From positions 1,364,001 through 1,428,000 of the forward strand of contig NZ_CP035033.1 in NCBI RefSeq assembly GCF_004028275.1: DNA of 64,000 nt, read 5' to 3'. Of the stretch, positions 45,573 to 54,410 are shown one piece after another. The position numbers and the translations under genes are program-made. The notes below the pieces were generated by a model. That model made no database searches. It had not been told where the DNA came from and saw nothing but the letters and a program-made list of their open reading frames with translations. Positions within the stretch are counted from its first letter, which is position 1. Each line of letters opens with the position of its first letter. Source of the DNA: Hydrogenovibrio thermophilus (lineage in GTDB: Bacteria > Pseudomonadota > Gammaproteobacteria > Thiomicrospirales > Thiomicrospiraceae).

Positions 45573-46475
45573 ATGAAACAATGGAATAATATAACGATTA
45601 TCGGAGTGGGGCTGATTGGCGGCTCCTTGGCCAAGGCCCTTAAAAAGGCAGGCCTGGTCAAAAACGTTACGGGTTATGGAACACGTGAAGAAAGCCTGCA
45701 AAAAGCCCAGCAGTTAGGCGTCGTCGACCAATATACCTTGTCATTGCAAGAGGCGGTTCAGGGCGCGGATGTGGTGGTTTTGGCCGTACCGCTGGGTGCG
45801 ATGGAAGCGGTCTTGAAAGAGATGCAACCGTTCTTGTCGGAAGAGACACTTTTGACCGATGTCGGCAGTGCGAAAACCTCGGTTTTAAACGCCGTGAAAG
45901 CCGCGTTTGGGCGAATCCCCAAACGTTTTGTGGCAGGGCATCCGATCGCCGGTAAAGAAAAAAGCGGGGTTGAAGCCGCTTGTGAGAATCTGTTTGTCGA
46001 CCATCGTGTGATTTTGACGCCAACGGCGGAAACCGATAAAGGCGCTTTGGCCGAACTGACCGAACTTTGGCAAGCCACGGGAGCCTGCGTGTCGGAAATG
46101 ACACCCGCTTTTCACGATGAAGTCTTTGCCGCCACCAGCCATTTACCGCATTTGTTGGCGTTCGGATTGGTTAATCTGCTGAATGAACATGAAGAATTGG
46201 GCAATGTGTTTCAGTATACCGCGGGTGGCTTCCGGGATTTTACCCGCATCGCTTCCAGTGACGCGGTCATGTGGCGGGACATCGCTTTGACGAACCGCGA
46301 CGCCATCGTCAAGTGGTTGAATCATTATCAAGCCGAAATTCAAGCCTTGACCGAATTGGTCGGCTCCGGCGACGGGCAACGCCTTCATGATTATTTTGCG
46401 CAGGCCAAGCAGGCAAGGGACGAACACATCGTCAAGCCGAACGAAATAAAAGACGGCTCGCAGACAAAGCCGTAA
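45573..46475 (+). CDS. tyrA: Prephenate / arogenate dehydrogenase
   Basis: TyrA oxidatively decarboxylates prephenate (or arogenate) toward tyrosine. The 300 residues begin with the NAD(P) motif GVGLIGGSLAKAL (8-20) and carry HPIAGKEKSGVEAA with the catalytic histidine region. There is no chorismate mutase or ACT domain, so it is the monofunctional form. It lies between hisC and aroA. A CAGGCCTGG copy is at 45649-45657. Confidence 0.93.
   Translation: MKQWNNITIIGVGLIGGSLAKALKKAGLVKNVTGYGTREESLQKAQQLGVVDQYTLSLQEAVQGADVVVLAVPLGAMEAVLKEMQPFLSEETLLTDVGSAKTSVLNAVKAAFGRIPKRFVAGHPIAGKEKSGVEAACENLFVDHRVILTPTAETDKGALAELTELWQATGACVSEMTPAFHDEVFAATSHLPHLLAFGLVNLLNEHEELGNVFQYTAGGFRDFTRIASSDAVMWRDIALTNRDAIVKWLNHYQAEIQALTELVGSGDGQRLHDYFAQAKQARDEHIVKPNEIKDGSQTKP
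45649..45657. repeat. CAGGCCTGG palindrome copy inside tyrA
   Basis: The nine-base core is preceded by G and read as Ala-Gly-Leu just after the nucleotide-binding loop. Confidence 0.85.
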
Positions 46476-46524
46476 AACGTAAAAGGAATTAAGATTGTTC
46501 GAGTCGCCGGAAGTCTTACCGGCG
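46453..46524 (+). other. Two inverted repeats in the tyrA-aroA junction
   Basis: ACGGCT/AGCCGT (46453-46458 and 46468-46473) spans the tyrA stop. CGCCGG/CCGGCG (46505-46510 and 46519-46524) follows. Neither has a T-run, so read-through into aroA is likely. Confidence 0.3.
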
Positions 46525-46551
46525 GGCTTGTAAACCTCAGGAAAGTTGATT

Positions 46552-47889
46552 ATGTCAGAAAACATTCAATTCAAAGTCCGTCCGGGCGGGAAAATTCACG
46601 GGCGCATCCGTGTACCGGGCGATAAATCGGTTTCGCACCGCAGTATTATGCTCGGCGCCATTGCCGATGGCACTACTCACATCACCGGCTTTTTGGAAGG
46701 GGAAGACAGCTTGGCGACCTTGAAGGCGTTTCAGGCCATGGGCGTGGCGATTGAAGGGCCGGATAATGGCCGTGTCACCGTGCACGGTGTGGGCCTGAAA
46801 GGTTTGAAAGCACCGACTCACCCGTTGGACATGGGGAACTCCGGGACGGCCATGCGTTTGATGGCTGGGATTTTGGCGGGCCAGGATTTCGAATGTGAAC
46901 TGGTTGGCGATGCTTCCTTATCCAAACGGCCGATGAAGCGGGTGACCGATCCGCTTGCGGAAATGGGCGCTGAAATCGAAACCGAAGCCGGCGGGACGCC
47001 ACCGTTGAAAATCAAGCGCGGCGGTCCGTTGAAACCGATTGATTATGTGTTACCGATGGCGAGTGCGCAGGTGAAGTCTTGTGTTCTGTTGGCAGGACTT
47101 TATGCAGAAGGGCAGACCGCGGTTGAGGAACCGGCACCGACACGGGATCATACTGAACGCATGTTGCGCGGTTTCGGTTATGATGTGGTGTCCGAAAAAC
47201 TGGACGATATGCGAACGCGTGTATCGCTCACCGGCGGTCAGTCCTTGGCGGCGTCCGATATCGATGTTCCGTCGGATATTTCTTCGGCGGCTTTCTTTAT
47301 GGTGGCGGCGGCGATTGCCGAAGAAGCCGATTTGATGATTGAGCATGTCGGCATCAATCCGACTCGTACCGGAGTATTGGATATTCTCAAACTGATGGGC
47401 GCCGATATTACGCTTGAGAACGAAGCGACGGTTGGTGGCGAACCGGTGGCGGATATCCGAATCCGTTCGTCGAAATTGAAGGGGATCGACATTCCGCCGC
47501 ATTTGGTCCCTTTGGCAATTGATGAATTCCCTGTGTTGTTTGTTGCGGCTTCCGCAGCCGAAGGGCGCACCGTGTTGACCGGTGCCGAAGAGCTACGTGT
47601 CAAGGAGTCCGACCGCATTCAGGTAATGGCGGATGCTTTGAACGCGCTTGGCATTCAAGCCACGCCAACCGAAGATGGCATGATTATCGAAGGGGGGCAA
47701 CAAGCACCGCAATCCGCACCGATTTTAAGTCACCATGACCACCGAATTTCCATGGCAGCAACCGTTGCCGGATTACGCGCCGCGTCGGATGTGATCGTGG
47801 ACGATTGCGCCAACGTCAATACATCCTTTCCAACGTTCATTGAATTGATTAATCAGGTCGGCATGCATGTTGTCGCTGAGGAGGCTTAA
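46552..47889 (+). CDS. aroA: 5-enolpyruvylshikimate-3-phosphate synthase
   Basis: AroA joins shikimate-3-phosphate and phosphoenolpyruvate in the chorismate pathway. The 445 residues show GDKSVSHRSIMLGAIA near the N-terminus, LDMGNSGTAMRLMAG at the PEP site, LPMASAQVKSC, and ELRVKESDRI in the second half. An ATG at 46552 fits the family start; the in-frame codons before it are not needed. cmk starts two bases after the stop, so the two are coupled. Confidence 0.96.
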   Translation: MSENIQFKVRPGGKIHGRIRVPGDKSVSHRSIMLGAIADGTTHITGFLEGEDSLATLKAFQAMGVAIEGPDNGRVTVHGVGLKGLKAPTHPLDMGNSGTAMRLMAGILAGQDFECELVGDASLSKRPMKRVTDPLAEMGAEIETEAGGTPPLKIKRGGPLKPIDYVLPMASAQVKSCVLLAGLYAEGQTAVEEPAPTRDHTERMLRGFGYDVVSEKLDDMRTRVSLTGGQSLAASDIDVPSDISSAAFFMVAAAIAEEADLMIEHVGINPTRTGVLDILKLMGADITLENEATVGGEPVADIRIRSSKLKGIDIPPHLVPLAIDEFPVLFVAASAAEGRTVLTGAEELRVKESDRIQVMADALNALGIQATPTEDGMIIEGGQQAPQSAPILSHHDHRISMAATVAGLRAASDVIVDDCANVNTSFPTFIELINQVGMHVVAEEA

Positions 47890-47890
47890 T

Positions 47891-48562
47891 ATGGAAACAA
47901 CCGAAGCAATCGTCACGGTGGATGGGCCAAGCGGTGTCGGAAAGGGCACCTTGGCGCAATACCTGTGTTGCAAAACCGGCTTCCACTTACTGGACAGCGG
48001 CGCCATTTATCGAAGCTTGGCGTACGGCGTGCTCGATCAAGACTTGGCGTTGGACAATCTACCAGGCCTGGTGGAATTGGCTGAAAACCTGCCGGTGGAG
48101 TTTATCGAAACCAGCATCCTGTACCAAGGCCAGGACATTACCGCCAAAGTGCGCACCGAAGAAGTGGCGGCCATGGCGTCTAAAGTGGCGGCGATTCCGG
48201 AAGTGCGCGCCGCCTTATTGAAGCGCCAAAAAGACTATGCGCAACCGCCTGGCTTGATTGCGGACGGGCGAGATATGGGCACAGTGGTCTTCCCGAATGC
48301 GCCGGTTAAGCTGTTTTTGACGGCCTCGGCGGAAGAAAGAGCAAAAAGGCGAGTTAAACAGTTGAAAAATCAAGGGGTTGATGTTAATATTCGCCAAATA
48401 ACTCAAGACATTATGGAAAGGGACGAGCGCGACCGCACTCGGAAGACCTCTCCATTAGTTCCGGCAGACGATGCGTTGGAAATCGATACAACCGATTTAA
48501 GTATCGATGAGGTCTGCAAATTGGCGATGGATCAATTATGGAAACATGGGTTAATCAAGTAA
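47891..48562 (+). CDS. cmk: Cytidylate kinase
   Basis: Cmk phosphorylates CMP and dCMP. The 223 residues start with the P-loop GPSGVGKGTLA (10-20) and include SGAIYRSLAYGVL, DGRDMGTVVFPNA and the lid region DERDRTRKTSPL. GAGGAGG before the ATG at 47891 decides the start. It is the last gene before a strong terminator, and rpsA follows, as in E. coli (cmk-rpsA). A CCAGGCCTGG copy is at 48062. Confidence 0.96.
   Translation: METTEAIVTVDGPSGVGKGTLAQYLCCKTGFHLLDSGAIYRSLAYGVLDQDLALDNLPGLVELAENLPVEFIETSILYQGQDITAKVRTEEVAAMASKVAAIPEVRAALLKRQKDYAQPPGLIADGRDMGTVVFPNAPVKLFLTASAEERAKRRVKQLKNQGVDVNIRQITQDIMERDERDRTRKTSPLVPADDALEIDTTDLSIDEVCKLAMDQLWKHGLIK
48062..48071. repeat. CCAGGCCTGG palindrome copy inside cmk
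   Basis: A full copy, read as Pro-Gly-Leu. Confidence 0.9.
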
Positions 48563-48608
48563 GTTAGCATTTAAATAATCTAACTTATTGAATTAAAAGA
48601 TTTTATTG

Positions 48609-48648
48609 AAATCCTCGTTCGGTTGACGAATGGGGATTTTGTTTTTTG
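48609..48648 (+). terminator. Rho-independent terminator of cmk
   Basis: A 13-pair stem (48609-48621 with 48627-48639, two G-T wobbles) around a 5-base loop is followed by six T at 48642-48647. rpsA therefore needs its own promoter in the next 110 bases. Confidence 0.88.
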
Positions 48649-48759
48649 ACGATTTGCTGACTTGTTGGGATGTCGGCAATATTAATAACGGACCCGTTAA
48701 CTTTCTGGAAACCCCAATATGAAAGAAGTGAACGGCTATGAAAATTTGGTAAATTATCC

Positions 48760-50433
48760 ATGAGTGAATTATCTTTCGCTGAATTATTTGAGCAGTCTTT
48801 GCAAGAAGACAAATTCCAAACCGGTTCTTTGATTATCGGTAAAGTTGTTGGTATCGATAAAGAAACCGTTTTGGTTGACGCAGGTATGAAATCTGAGTCA
48901 GCGATTCCTAAGAGCCAATTTGAAGATGCCAGCGGTGAGCTGGAAGTGGCTGTCGGGGATGACGTTGAAGTCTATCTTGAGACTTTGGAAGACGGTTTCG
49001 GTGAAACACGTCTTTCTCGTGAAAAAGCGAAACGCGCTAAGACTTGGGATCGTTTGGAAGCGGCTCTTGAAGATAGCGAAACCGTTACCGGTACGGTTAC
49101 TGGTAAAGTTAAAGGTGGTCTTACAGTTGATGTTGAAGGTGTTCGAGGATTCCTTCCGGGTTCACTTGTGGATGTCCGCCCAATTCGCGACTTCGGCTTC
49201 TTGGAAGGTAAAGAAGTTGAATTGAAACTGGTCAAGCTTGACCGTAAACGTAACAACGTTGTCGTTTCTCGTCGTGCCGTTATTGAAGCTGAAAACTCTG
49301 TTGAGCGTGAAGCGCTTCTGGCCAATATGGAAGAAGGTTCTGTATTGAACGGTATCGTTAAAAACCTAACTGACTACGGTGCGTTCATCGACCTAGGCGG
49401 TATTGACGGTCTATTGCACATCACGGACATGGCTTGGCGTCGTGTAAACCATCCTTCTGAAGTCATCCAAGTGGGTGATGAGATTGAAGTGAAGGTATTG
49501 AAGTTCGACCGTGAGAAGAACCGTGTATCTCTAGGCATGAAACAATTGCAAGAAGATCCATGGACCGATATGGTTGCGCGTTACCCGATTGGTTCTGAAA
49601 TCATGGGTAAAGTGGCGAACATCACCGACTACGGTGCGTTCATTGAGATCGAAGACGGTATTGAAGGTTTGGTTCACACATCTGAACTGGATTGGACTAA
49701 CCGTAACATCCACCCATCCAAAGTGGTTCACTTGGGTCAGGAAGTTAAAGTTAAGATTTTGGACGTTGATCAAGAACGTCGTCGTATCTCCTTGTCCATC
49801 AAGCAATGTACCGTCAACCCTTGGGAAGCGTTCTCTGCAACCCACGCCAAAGGTGACAAAATCACTGGCAGCATCAAATCGATCACCGATTTCGGTATTT
49901 TCATCGGTTTGGATGGCAACATCGACGGTTTGGTTCACTTGACGGATATTTCTTGGTCTCAGTCTGGTGAAGAAGCGGTTCGCGAATTCAAAAAAGGCGA
50001 CGAGCTTGAAACGGTTATCTTGTCTATCGACCCTGAGCGTGAGCGTATCTCTCTTGGTTTGAAACAACTTGAGCAAGACCCATTCGGTGAATTTGTCGCT
50101 GAAAACGGTAAAAACAGCATCGTAACCGGTACGGTTAAATCCGTTGACGAGAAAGGTGCGGTTGTCGACTTGGCAGAAGAAGTGGAAGGTTACCTTCGTG
50201 CTTCCGAGCTGGAAGAAGACACGCGTGATGCCAGCTCTGTCTTGAAAGTTGGTGATTCCGTTGAAGCGAAAATCACGAATGTGGATCGTAAGAACCGCAG
50301 CGTATCGCTTTCTGTTAAAGCCAAAGCGGCTCAAGAAGAAGCGAATGCCGTCAAGGACTATTCTGCAAACCAACCTCAAGCCCAAAACACTCTGGGTGAT
50401 TTGCTAAAAGGTCAACTTTCTTCTGAAGAGTAA
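48760..50433 (+). CDS. rpsA: 30S ribosomal protein S1
   Basis: S1 binds mRNA leaders on the 30S subunit. The 557 residues match E. coli S1 (557) and contain six S1 repeats; the later four show the clear DYGAFI / DFGIFI plus GLVH pattern (for example [30 protein letters not shown]). Codon use is strongly biased, as expected for a ribosomal gene. The leader of about 110 bases between the cmk terminator and the start may be an autoregulatory site, as in E. coli. ihfB follows. Confidence 0.97.
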   Translation: MSELSFAELFEQSLQEDKFQTGSLIIGKVVGIDKETVLVDAGMKSESAIPKSQFEDASGELEVAVGDDVEVYLETLEDGFGETRLSREKAKRAKTWDRLEAALEDSETVTGTVTGKVKGGLTVDVEGVRGFLPGSLVDVRPIRDFGFLEGKEVELKLVKLDRKRNNVVVSRRAVIEAENSVEREALLANMEEGSVLNGIVKNLTDYGAFIDLGGIDGLLHITDMAWRRVNHPSEVIQVGDEIEVKVLKFDREKNRVSLGMKQLQEDPWTDMVARYPIGSEIMGKVANITDYGAFIEIEDGIEGLVHTSELDWTNRNIHPSKVVHLGQEVKVKILDVDQERRRISLSIKQCTVNPWEAFSATHAKGDKITGSIKSITDFGIFIGLDGNIDGLVHLTDISWSQSGEEAVREFKKGDELETVILSIDPERERISLGLKQLEQDPFGEFVAENGKNSIVTGTVKSVDEKGAVVDLAEEVEGYLRASELEEDTRDASSVLKVGDSVEAKITNVDRKNRSVSLSVKAKAAQEEANAVKDYSANQPQAQNTLGDLLKGQLSSEE

Positions 50434-50442
50434 TTGTTGTGA

Positions 50443-50476
50443 GATTCGGGTGCTCTGCACCTGAATCGGCCTTTTC
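50443..50476 (+). terminator. Stem-loop between rpsA and ihfB, terminator or attenuator
   Basis: GATTCGGGTGC (50443-50453) pairs with GCACCTGAATC (50457-50467) with one G-T wobble and a 3-base loop, followed after four bases by TTTT. The short T-run suggests partial termination. Confidence 0.6.
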
Positions 50477-50551
50477 AATCCGGCCGTATGTCTATGTACT
50501 TGGGCCGGACAACGATTCATTTTTAATGAATGAAGAAAGAGACAAATTACA

Positions 50552-50857
50552 ATGACGAAGTCAGAATTAATTGAATTGATAGCCCGAAAGCAGACTCAGT
50601 TTAGTCAAAAGGATGTGGAACTGGCGATCAACCAAATCTTAGACTCGATGATAGACACTTTATCAGAAGGCGACAGAATTGAAATTCGTGGCTTTGGAAG
50701 TTTCAGTCTCCATCACCGAAAAGCACGCATGGGCCGAAACCCGAAAACGGGAGAGAAAGTCCAGTTAACTGCAAAACGTGTGCCGCACTTCAAGCCAGGT
50801 AAATCCTTGCGGGATCGTGTGGATGAGTCAAAGGATTTTACCGATATTATCGGTTAA
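50552..50857 (+). CDS. ihfB: Integration host factor subunit beta
   Basis: IHF-beta pairs with IHF-alpha (gene not in this window) to bend DNA at specific sites. The 101 residues carry the HU/IHF fold with [22 protein letters not shown] and the intercalating-proline arm region [15 protein letters not shown]. The IRGFGSF element and the long arm favour IHF-beta over HU. It follows rpsA, as in E. coli. IHF often assists sigma-54 promoters, and rpoN is also in this window. Confidence 0.95.
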   Translation: MTKSELIELIARKQTQFSQKDVELAINQILDSMIDTLSEGDRIEIRGFGSFSLHHRKARMGRNPKTGEKVQLTAKRVPHFKPGKSLRDRVDESKDFTDIIG

Positions 50858-50878
50858 TATCATTTCAACTCAATTATG

Positions 50879-50918
50879 AAAAGGTTACAATATTGAAAAA
50901 ATATTGTGGCCTTTTTTT
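50879..50918 (+). terminator. Terminator of ihfB that abuts the lapA start codon
   Basis: Bases 50879-50894 pair with 50900-50915 in a 16-pair stem including two G-T wobbles, around a 5-base loop, and the T-run extends to 50918. The ATG of the next gene is at 50919. Confidence 0.8.
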
Positions 50919-51266
50919 ATGTCTCGAATTCTTTCACTGATCATCACGCTGTTATTCCTTTCTGCCGGTTTGATTTTAGGGGTCCTTAACCCAGCCATCG
51001 TTCCATTCGATGTTTTTTGGACTCAAATCGAAATTCCGCTTTCATTATTATTGGCCATTGCCGTGGTTATCGGTATGCTGTTGGCGGGCTTTTACGCCTT
51101 TTCACAATTGATTAAGTTAAAGTGGGAACTGAGACGTTCCGAAAAAAACAATAAAAAACAAATGGATGAAATCATCAGTTTGAAAAAAGACATTCTCGAT
51201 TTGCAGAAAAAACAACCGGAAAGCGCTGATGCGTCAACCTCACTTGAAATGCTTTCCAAACCTTGA
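50919..51266 (+). CDS. lapA: LapA domain inner-membrane protein
   Basis: The 115 residues have two membrane segments (about 3-22 and 37-59) followed by a charged coiled coil (WELRRSEKNNKKQMDEI, then LKKDILDLQKKQ). This is the LapA (YciS, DUF1049) pattern; in E. coli LapA works with LapB to regulate lipopolysaccharide synthesis. The order ihfB-lapA-pyrF matches relatives, but lapB, normally after lapA, is absent here. The ATG at 50919 directly follows a terminator T-run and lacks a ribosome-binding site. A TTG at 50904 inside the stem is an alternative. Confidence 0.8.
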   Translation: MSRILSLIITLLFLSAGLILGVLNPAIVPFDVFWTQIEIPLSLLLAIAVVIGMLLAGFYAFSQLIKLKWELRRSEKNNKKQMDEIISLKKDILDLQKKQPESADASTSLEMLSKP

Positions 51267-51315
51267 AAAAAGCCCGTCTTCTAGCCTTTACGTTATTTTG
51301 ATTTACGAGTAATTT

Positions 51316-52026
51316 ATGACTGATATGATTTCTTCCGACCCCAAGGTCGTGGTGGCGTTGGATTTTCCAAAAGAATCCTTAGCGCTTTCATTTGTTGAAC
51401 AATTGGAACCGAACCTGTGTCGGTTGAAGGTAGGAAAAGAACTGTTTGCCATCGGCGGACCTCAGTTGGTGGAAAAACTGGTCGGCAAAGGCTTTGATGT
51501 ATTCTTGGATTTGAAATACCATGACATTCCCAACACCGTAGCGATGGCTTGTAAAGCGGCGGCGGAATTGGGCGTTTGGATGCTGAACGTGCATGCTTTG
51601 GGTGGTCGTCGCATGATGGAAGCCGCCAAGGAAGCCGTGATGCAATGTGAACAGCCGCCTTTATTGATTGGCGTGACGGTTCTGACCAGTATGGAGCAAT
51701 CCGACTTGGCGGAAATCGGGCTACCCGGCACACCGAAAGAAAATGTCTTGCGATTGGCAGGCCTGGCCAAATCATCCGGTTTGGATGGTGTGGTCTGTTC
51801 TGCACAAGAAGCCAGCGCCATTCGTAGCCAGTTGGGTGACGACTTTTGCTTGGTGACGCCCGGCATCCGCCCGGCCAACAACAGTGCCGGCGATGACCAA
51901 CGCCGTATCATGACGCCGGCACAGGCGATGGAAGCCGGTTCGAGTTATTTGGTGGTCGGTCGACCGATTACTCAAGCGGCGGATCCGGTGGCCGTGTTGA
52001 AATCCATCAACGATTCCATTCGATAA
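51316..52026 (+). CDS. pyrF: Orotidine 5'-phosphate decarboxylase
   Basis: PyrF makes UMP, the last step of de novo pyrimidine synthesis. The 236 residues are the usual length and show VALDFP at the N-terminus, the catalytic [11 protein letters not shown] (about 62-72), and the C-terminal phosphate site [12 protein letters not shown]. The convergent histidine kinase gene ends 29 bases downstream. A CAGGCCTGG copy is at 51758-51766. Confidence 0.96.
   Translation: MTDMISSDPKVVVALDFPKESLALSFVEQLEPNLCRLKVGKELFAIGGPQLVEKLVGKGFDVFLDLKYHDIPNTVAMACKAAAELGVWMLNVHALGGRRMMEAAKEAVMQCEQPPLLIGVTVLTSMEQSDLAEIGLPGTPKENVLRLAGLAKSSGLDGVVCSAQEASAIRSQLGDDFCLVTPGIRPANNSAGDDQRRIMTPAQAMEAGSSYLVVGRPITQAADPVAVLKSINDSIR
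51758..51766. repeat. CAGGCCTGG palindrome copy inside pyrF
   Basis: The nine-base core is preceded by G and read as Ala-Gly-Leu. Confidence 0.85.
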
Positions 52027-52045
52027 GTTTTTATCTGATTTTAAA

Positions 52046-52076
52046 GCTGTCGATTTAAGCCTTATAAATCGGCAGC
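52046..52076 (-). terminator. Hairpin at the end of the histidine kinase gene
   Basis: GCTGTCGATTT (52046-52056) pairs with AAATCGGCAGC (52066-52076) with one wobble. The stem includes the kinase stop codon. On the minus strand it is followed by TTTAAAAT, a weak T-run. Confidence 0.45.
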
Positions 52077-53611
52077 TCCAACCGAAATTCCACACCGTAA
52101 GCTTCGCCGTCCGCGTTAAACAGGTTATAGGCTTCGACATTGCCTTTGTGAAAATCCGTGATTAGCTTAACGATGAACAGCCCTAGTCCTAAGTGGGTTT
52201 GGTCGTCGGCGTTCACTTCCCGAATCGACATCATGCCGTCGAATATTTGTTTTTCGTAACCGTTTGGTAGGGCCGGTCCGGAGTTCTGGACCGAGATCAC
52301 CACATCTTTGTCGGTTTGGTGGGCGGAAATCTTAATGGGCGAACGATGATCGTTAAAGTCTTTGGCATTGCTGATGAGCTTATCCATCATCTGTTCAATC
52401 ATGAAGCCATCACCCAGTAATAAGGTATTATTTTTCAAGCGGTAATCGACTTCGATTTCACTGGCGTCGTTGGTTTCCCGAATGCTGTCCAGATAATGTT
52501 GGAGCATCTCGCCGACGTCAAAGGCTTCCGGTGTTTGAGAGTGCAAACTGTCTTCGATGCTGGAGGCTTCGGACAGGGAGGCAATGATTTGTTTAAGCTG
52601 TTCCAGGGCATGCTTGGAGTATTGGACCTGTTTGTGCTCCACGTCTTTTTCCAACAGCGACAGCGACATCGATAGACGGTTTAACGGATTATGGATTTCA
52701 TGGCGTAAGGTGCGCGGTAACTGCTTCAGATAACGTTCATAGGATGACAATTGCGTGAGCATTTCGTAAATGTGGTGGCGCAGATCGGACAGTTCGTCAT
52801 GATACCCGCGAATGCGCGTATCCGGGAAGGAAAGCTGGTTGACCTTGCCGTAGTTATCGAAGGTGTTGCTAACGTCCTTATCCAGACGAACAATGCGATT
52901 GGAGAGGGAGGCGGTGTAAAAAATCGCACCCAAAATCACCAGTAGAAACACCACGCCACCGATACCGATTAATCGATAAAAATAGTTCAACGATTCGGAT
53001 AACAGACTGTCCATGGTTTGTTCCAACACTGCCGCGCCGATGATTTTGTTTTGCAAACGTAAAGGTGTCGCCGACATCAACGAAATCGGCTGATTGTCGC
53101 GGTTCATTCGGTATTGCTGAAAGGTTCGGCCGTTGATGGCTTGGCGAATCAGGGCAATTTCCGGGGTCTTGCTTTGCGGATACGGGTAGGGCAAGGTGTA
53201 GGGGATGATCGTTGAAAACGTCTTAATCAAAAAGTGGCCCAATAAGCTGAAGGGGTCGCGGTTTTTTTGTGCGCTTTCGTCGTAATTGGGTAAGCGGCCG
53301 ACGACATACGTGGCCTGCCCGAATTCATTGACAATCCACAGCACGGATTTTTCCAGGTTGAGGTGCGCCAATTGACTGGTGGGGTTACCGGCTTGAATCT
53401 GCAATGCCCAGAGGTCGGTACGGTTTTCCAGAATATAAGATAAGTTGACAACGGTTTGTTGCTGGATAATGGCTTGGTTTTTCAAGAGCAGGCGGTGAAG
53501 GTCCACCGCAAACTTATAGGCAAGAAACGGCAATATTGTTAGCAATAACAATAAGATAAAGAACCTTGTTCGAATGGAGAGTCGCAATTGAAAAGGGGGC
53601 TTGTTTTGCAT
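52055..53611 (-). CDS. Membrane sensor histidine kinase
   Basis: The 518 residues have an N-terminal helix (about 13-28), a periplasmic sensor region of about 170 residues, a second helix (about 212-234), then a HisKA domain with the phosphoacceptor in LRHEIHNPLNRLSMSL and an ATPase domain with N box ISNAKDF and G2 box GLGLFIVK. The G1 box reads QNSGPALP, where many kinases have DxGxG. The signal is unknown. It is encoded after the response regulator on the same strand, with a motif hairpin at 53644 between them. Confidence 0.9.
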   Translation of the reverse strand: MQNKPPFQLRLSIRTRFFILLLLLTILPFLAYKFAVDLHRLLLKNQAIIQQQTVVNLSYILENRTDLWALQIQAGNPTSQLAHLNLEKSVLWIVNEFGQATYVVGRLPNYDESAQKNRDPFSLLGHFLIKTFSTIIPYTLPYPYPQSKTPEIALIRQAINGRTFQQYRMNRDNQPISLMSATPLRLQNKIIGAAVLEQTMDSLLSESLNYFYRLIGIGGVVFLLVILGAIFYTASLSNRIVRLDKDVSNTFDNYGKVNQLSFPDTRIRGYHDELSDLRHHIYEMLTQLSSYERYLKQLPRTLRHEIHNPLNRLSMSLSLLEKDVEHKQVQYSKHALEQLKQIIASLSEASSIEDSLHSQTPEAFDVGEMLQHYLDSIRETNDASEIEVDYRLKNNTLLLGDGFMIEQMMDKLISNAKDFNDHRSPIKISAHQTDKDVVISVQNSGPALPNGYEKQIFDGMMSIREVNADDQTHLGLGLFIVKLITDFHKGNVEAYNLFNADGEAYGVEFRLELPIYKA

Positions 53612-53643
53612 ATGGCTCCTTAAGTGCGATTCTCCGGAATGAG

Positions 53644-53653
53644 CCAGGCCTGG
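53644..53653. repeat. CCAGGCCTGG palindrome between response regulator and kinase genes
   Basis: A full copy begins one base beyond the response-regulator stop codon (53654-53656), 33 bases before the kinase start. A T-run exists only on the plus strand, so on the coding strand it is not a normal terminator. Confidence 0.85.
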
Positions 53654-54355
53654 CTATTTTTCATACCAGCTGTAGCCGCGTCCATATTCGTTGTGAATCA
53701 AGTTGAACTCCGGATCGATTTTCTTGAACGCCGAACGGATACGACAAATATGGGTATTGATGGTGTTACGTTCAACCACGCCTTGAGTGGATTCCTGCAG
53801 TGTGTCGTAGGTAACGACACCGCGCTCACCGGTCAAAGCGAACTGCTTCAACATTTCAAATTCGGTGGCGGTCAAGTCCAGCGCTTTATCCTGCCAGTAA
53901 GCCTTGAACTCTTCGTTGGCCAAGCGCAAACCGTCAATAATCGACTTTTCGGCCTTGTCCGCCGTCGGCGCCGTGCCGGTAATGCGCAGCAGGTTTTTGA
54001 CTTTGGCGGTCAGAACGCTCAGGCTGATAGGCTTGGGTAAATAGTCGATAGCACCTAAGGCATGGCCGGTATAAATATCGAATTCGGATTGGCGTTCCGA
54101 CAGAAAAATCACCGGAATGGCTCTTTCGTAAGACAACAGGTGCTTGGCCAGTTCAAAACCGCCGTCGATTTCATTACCGAGAATGATGTCGGAAATGACC
54201 AGGTCTGGTAACGCTTCATCAAAGCTGGCTTCAGCGGGTTTACGCTCGGTAAAGGCTTTGACTTGGAAGCCTTGTTCGGTCAAAGCGGTTTCGAGGTTTT
54301 CCAACTGAAGCGGATCGTCTTCGATAATGGTGATGGTGTAATCGGTGTTTAACAT
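53654..54355 (-). CDS. OmpR-type response regulator
   Basis: The 233 residues have a receiver domain with acidic pocket EDD (12-14), phosphoacceptor D56 in LVISDIIL and the conserved lysine in DYLPKPIS, followed by a winged-helix DNA-binding domain (about 150-233, ending with IRSAFKKIDPEFNLIHNEYGRGYSW). The pair with the downstream kinase is clear from orientation and distance. No target gene is evident. The bicupin gene lies upstream on the same strand. Confidence 0.92.
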   Translation of the reverse strand: MLNTDYTITIIEDDPLQLENLETALTEQGFQVKAFTERKPAEASFDEALPDLVISDIILGNEIDGGFELAKHLLSYERAIPVIFLSERQSEFDIYTGHALGAIDYLPKPISLSVLTAKVKNLLRITGTAPTADKAEKSIIDGLRLANEEFKAYWQDKALDLTATEFEMLKQFALTGERGVVTYDTLQESTQGVVERNTINTHICRIRSAFKKIDPEFNLIHNEYGRGYSWYEK

Positions 54356-54410
54356 AGCCGTGTTTTCTCCACAATACGGGTTATTCCCTAATCGCTTTAT
54401 TCTATGCCGC

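Noticed and set aside
49531-50385. Long antisense open frame opposite rpsA
   Set aside because: Same reasoning: mirror of a strongly biased ribosomal gene, no independent support.
52055-53611. Kinase G1 box QNSGPALP as a sign of a dead ATPase domain
   Set aside because: N-x-G variants at this place occur in active kinases, and the N and G2 boxes are intact.
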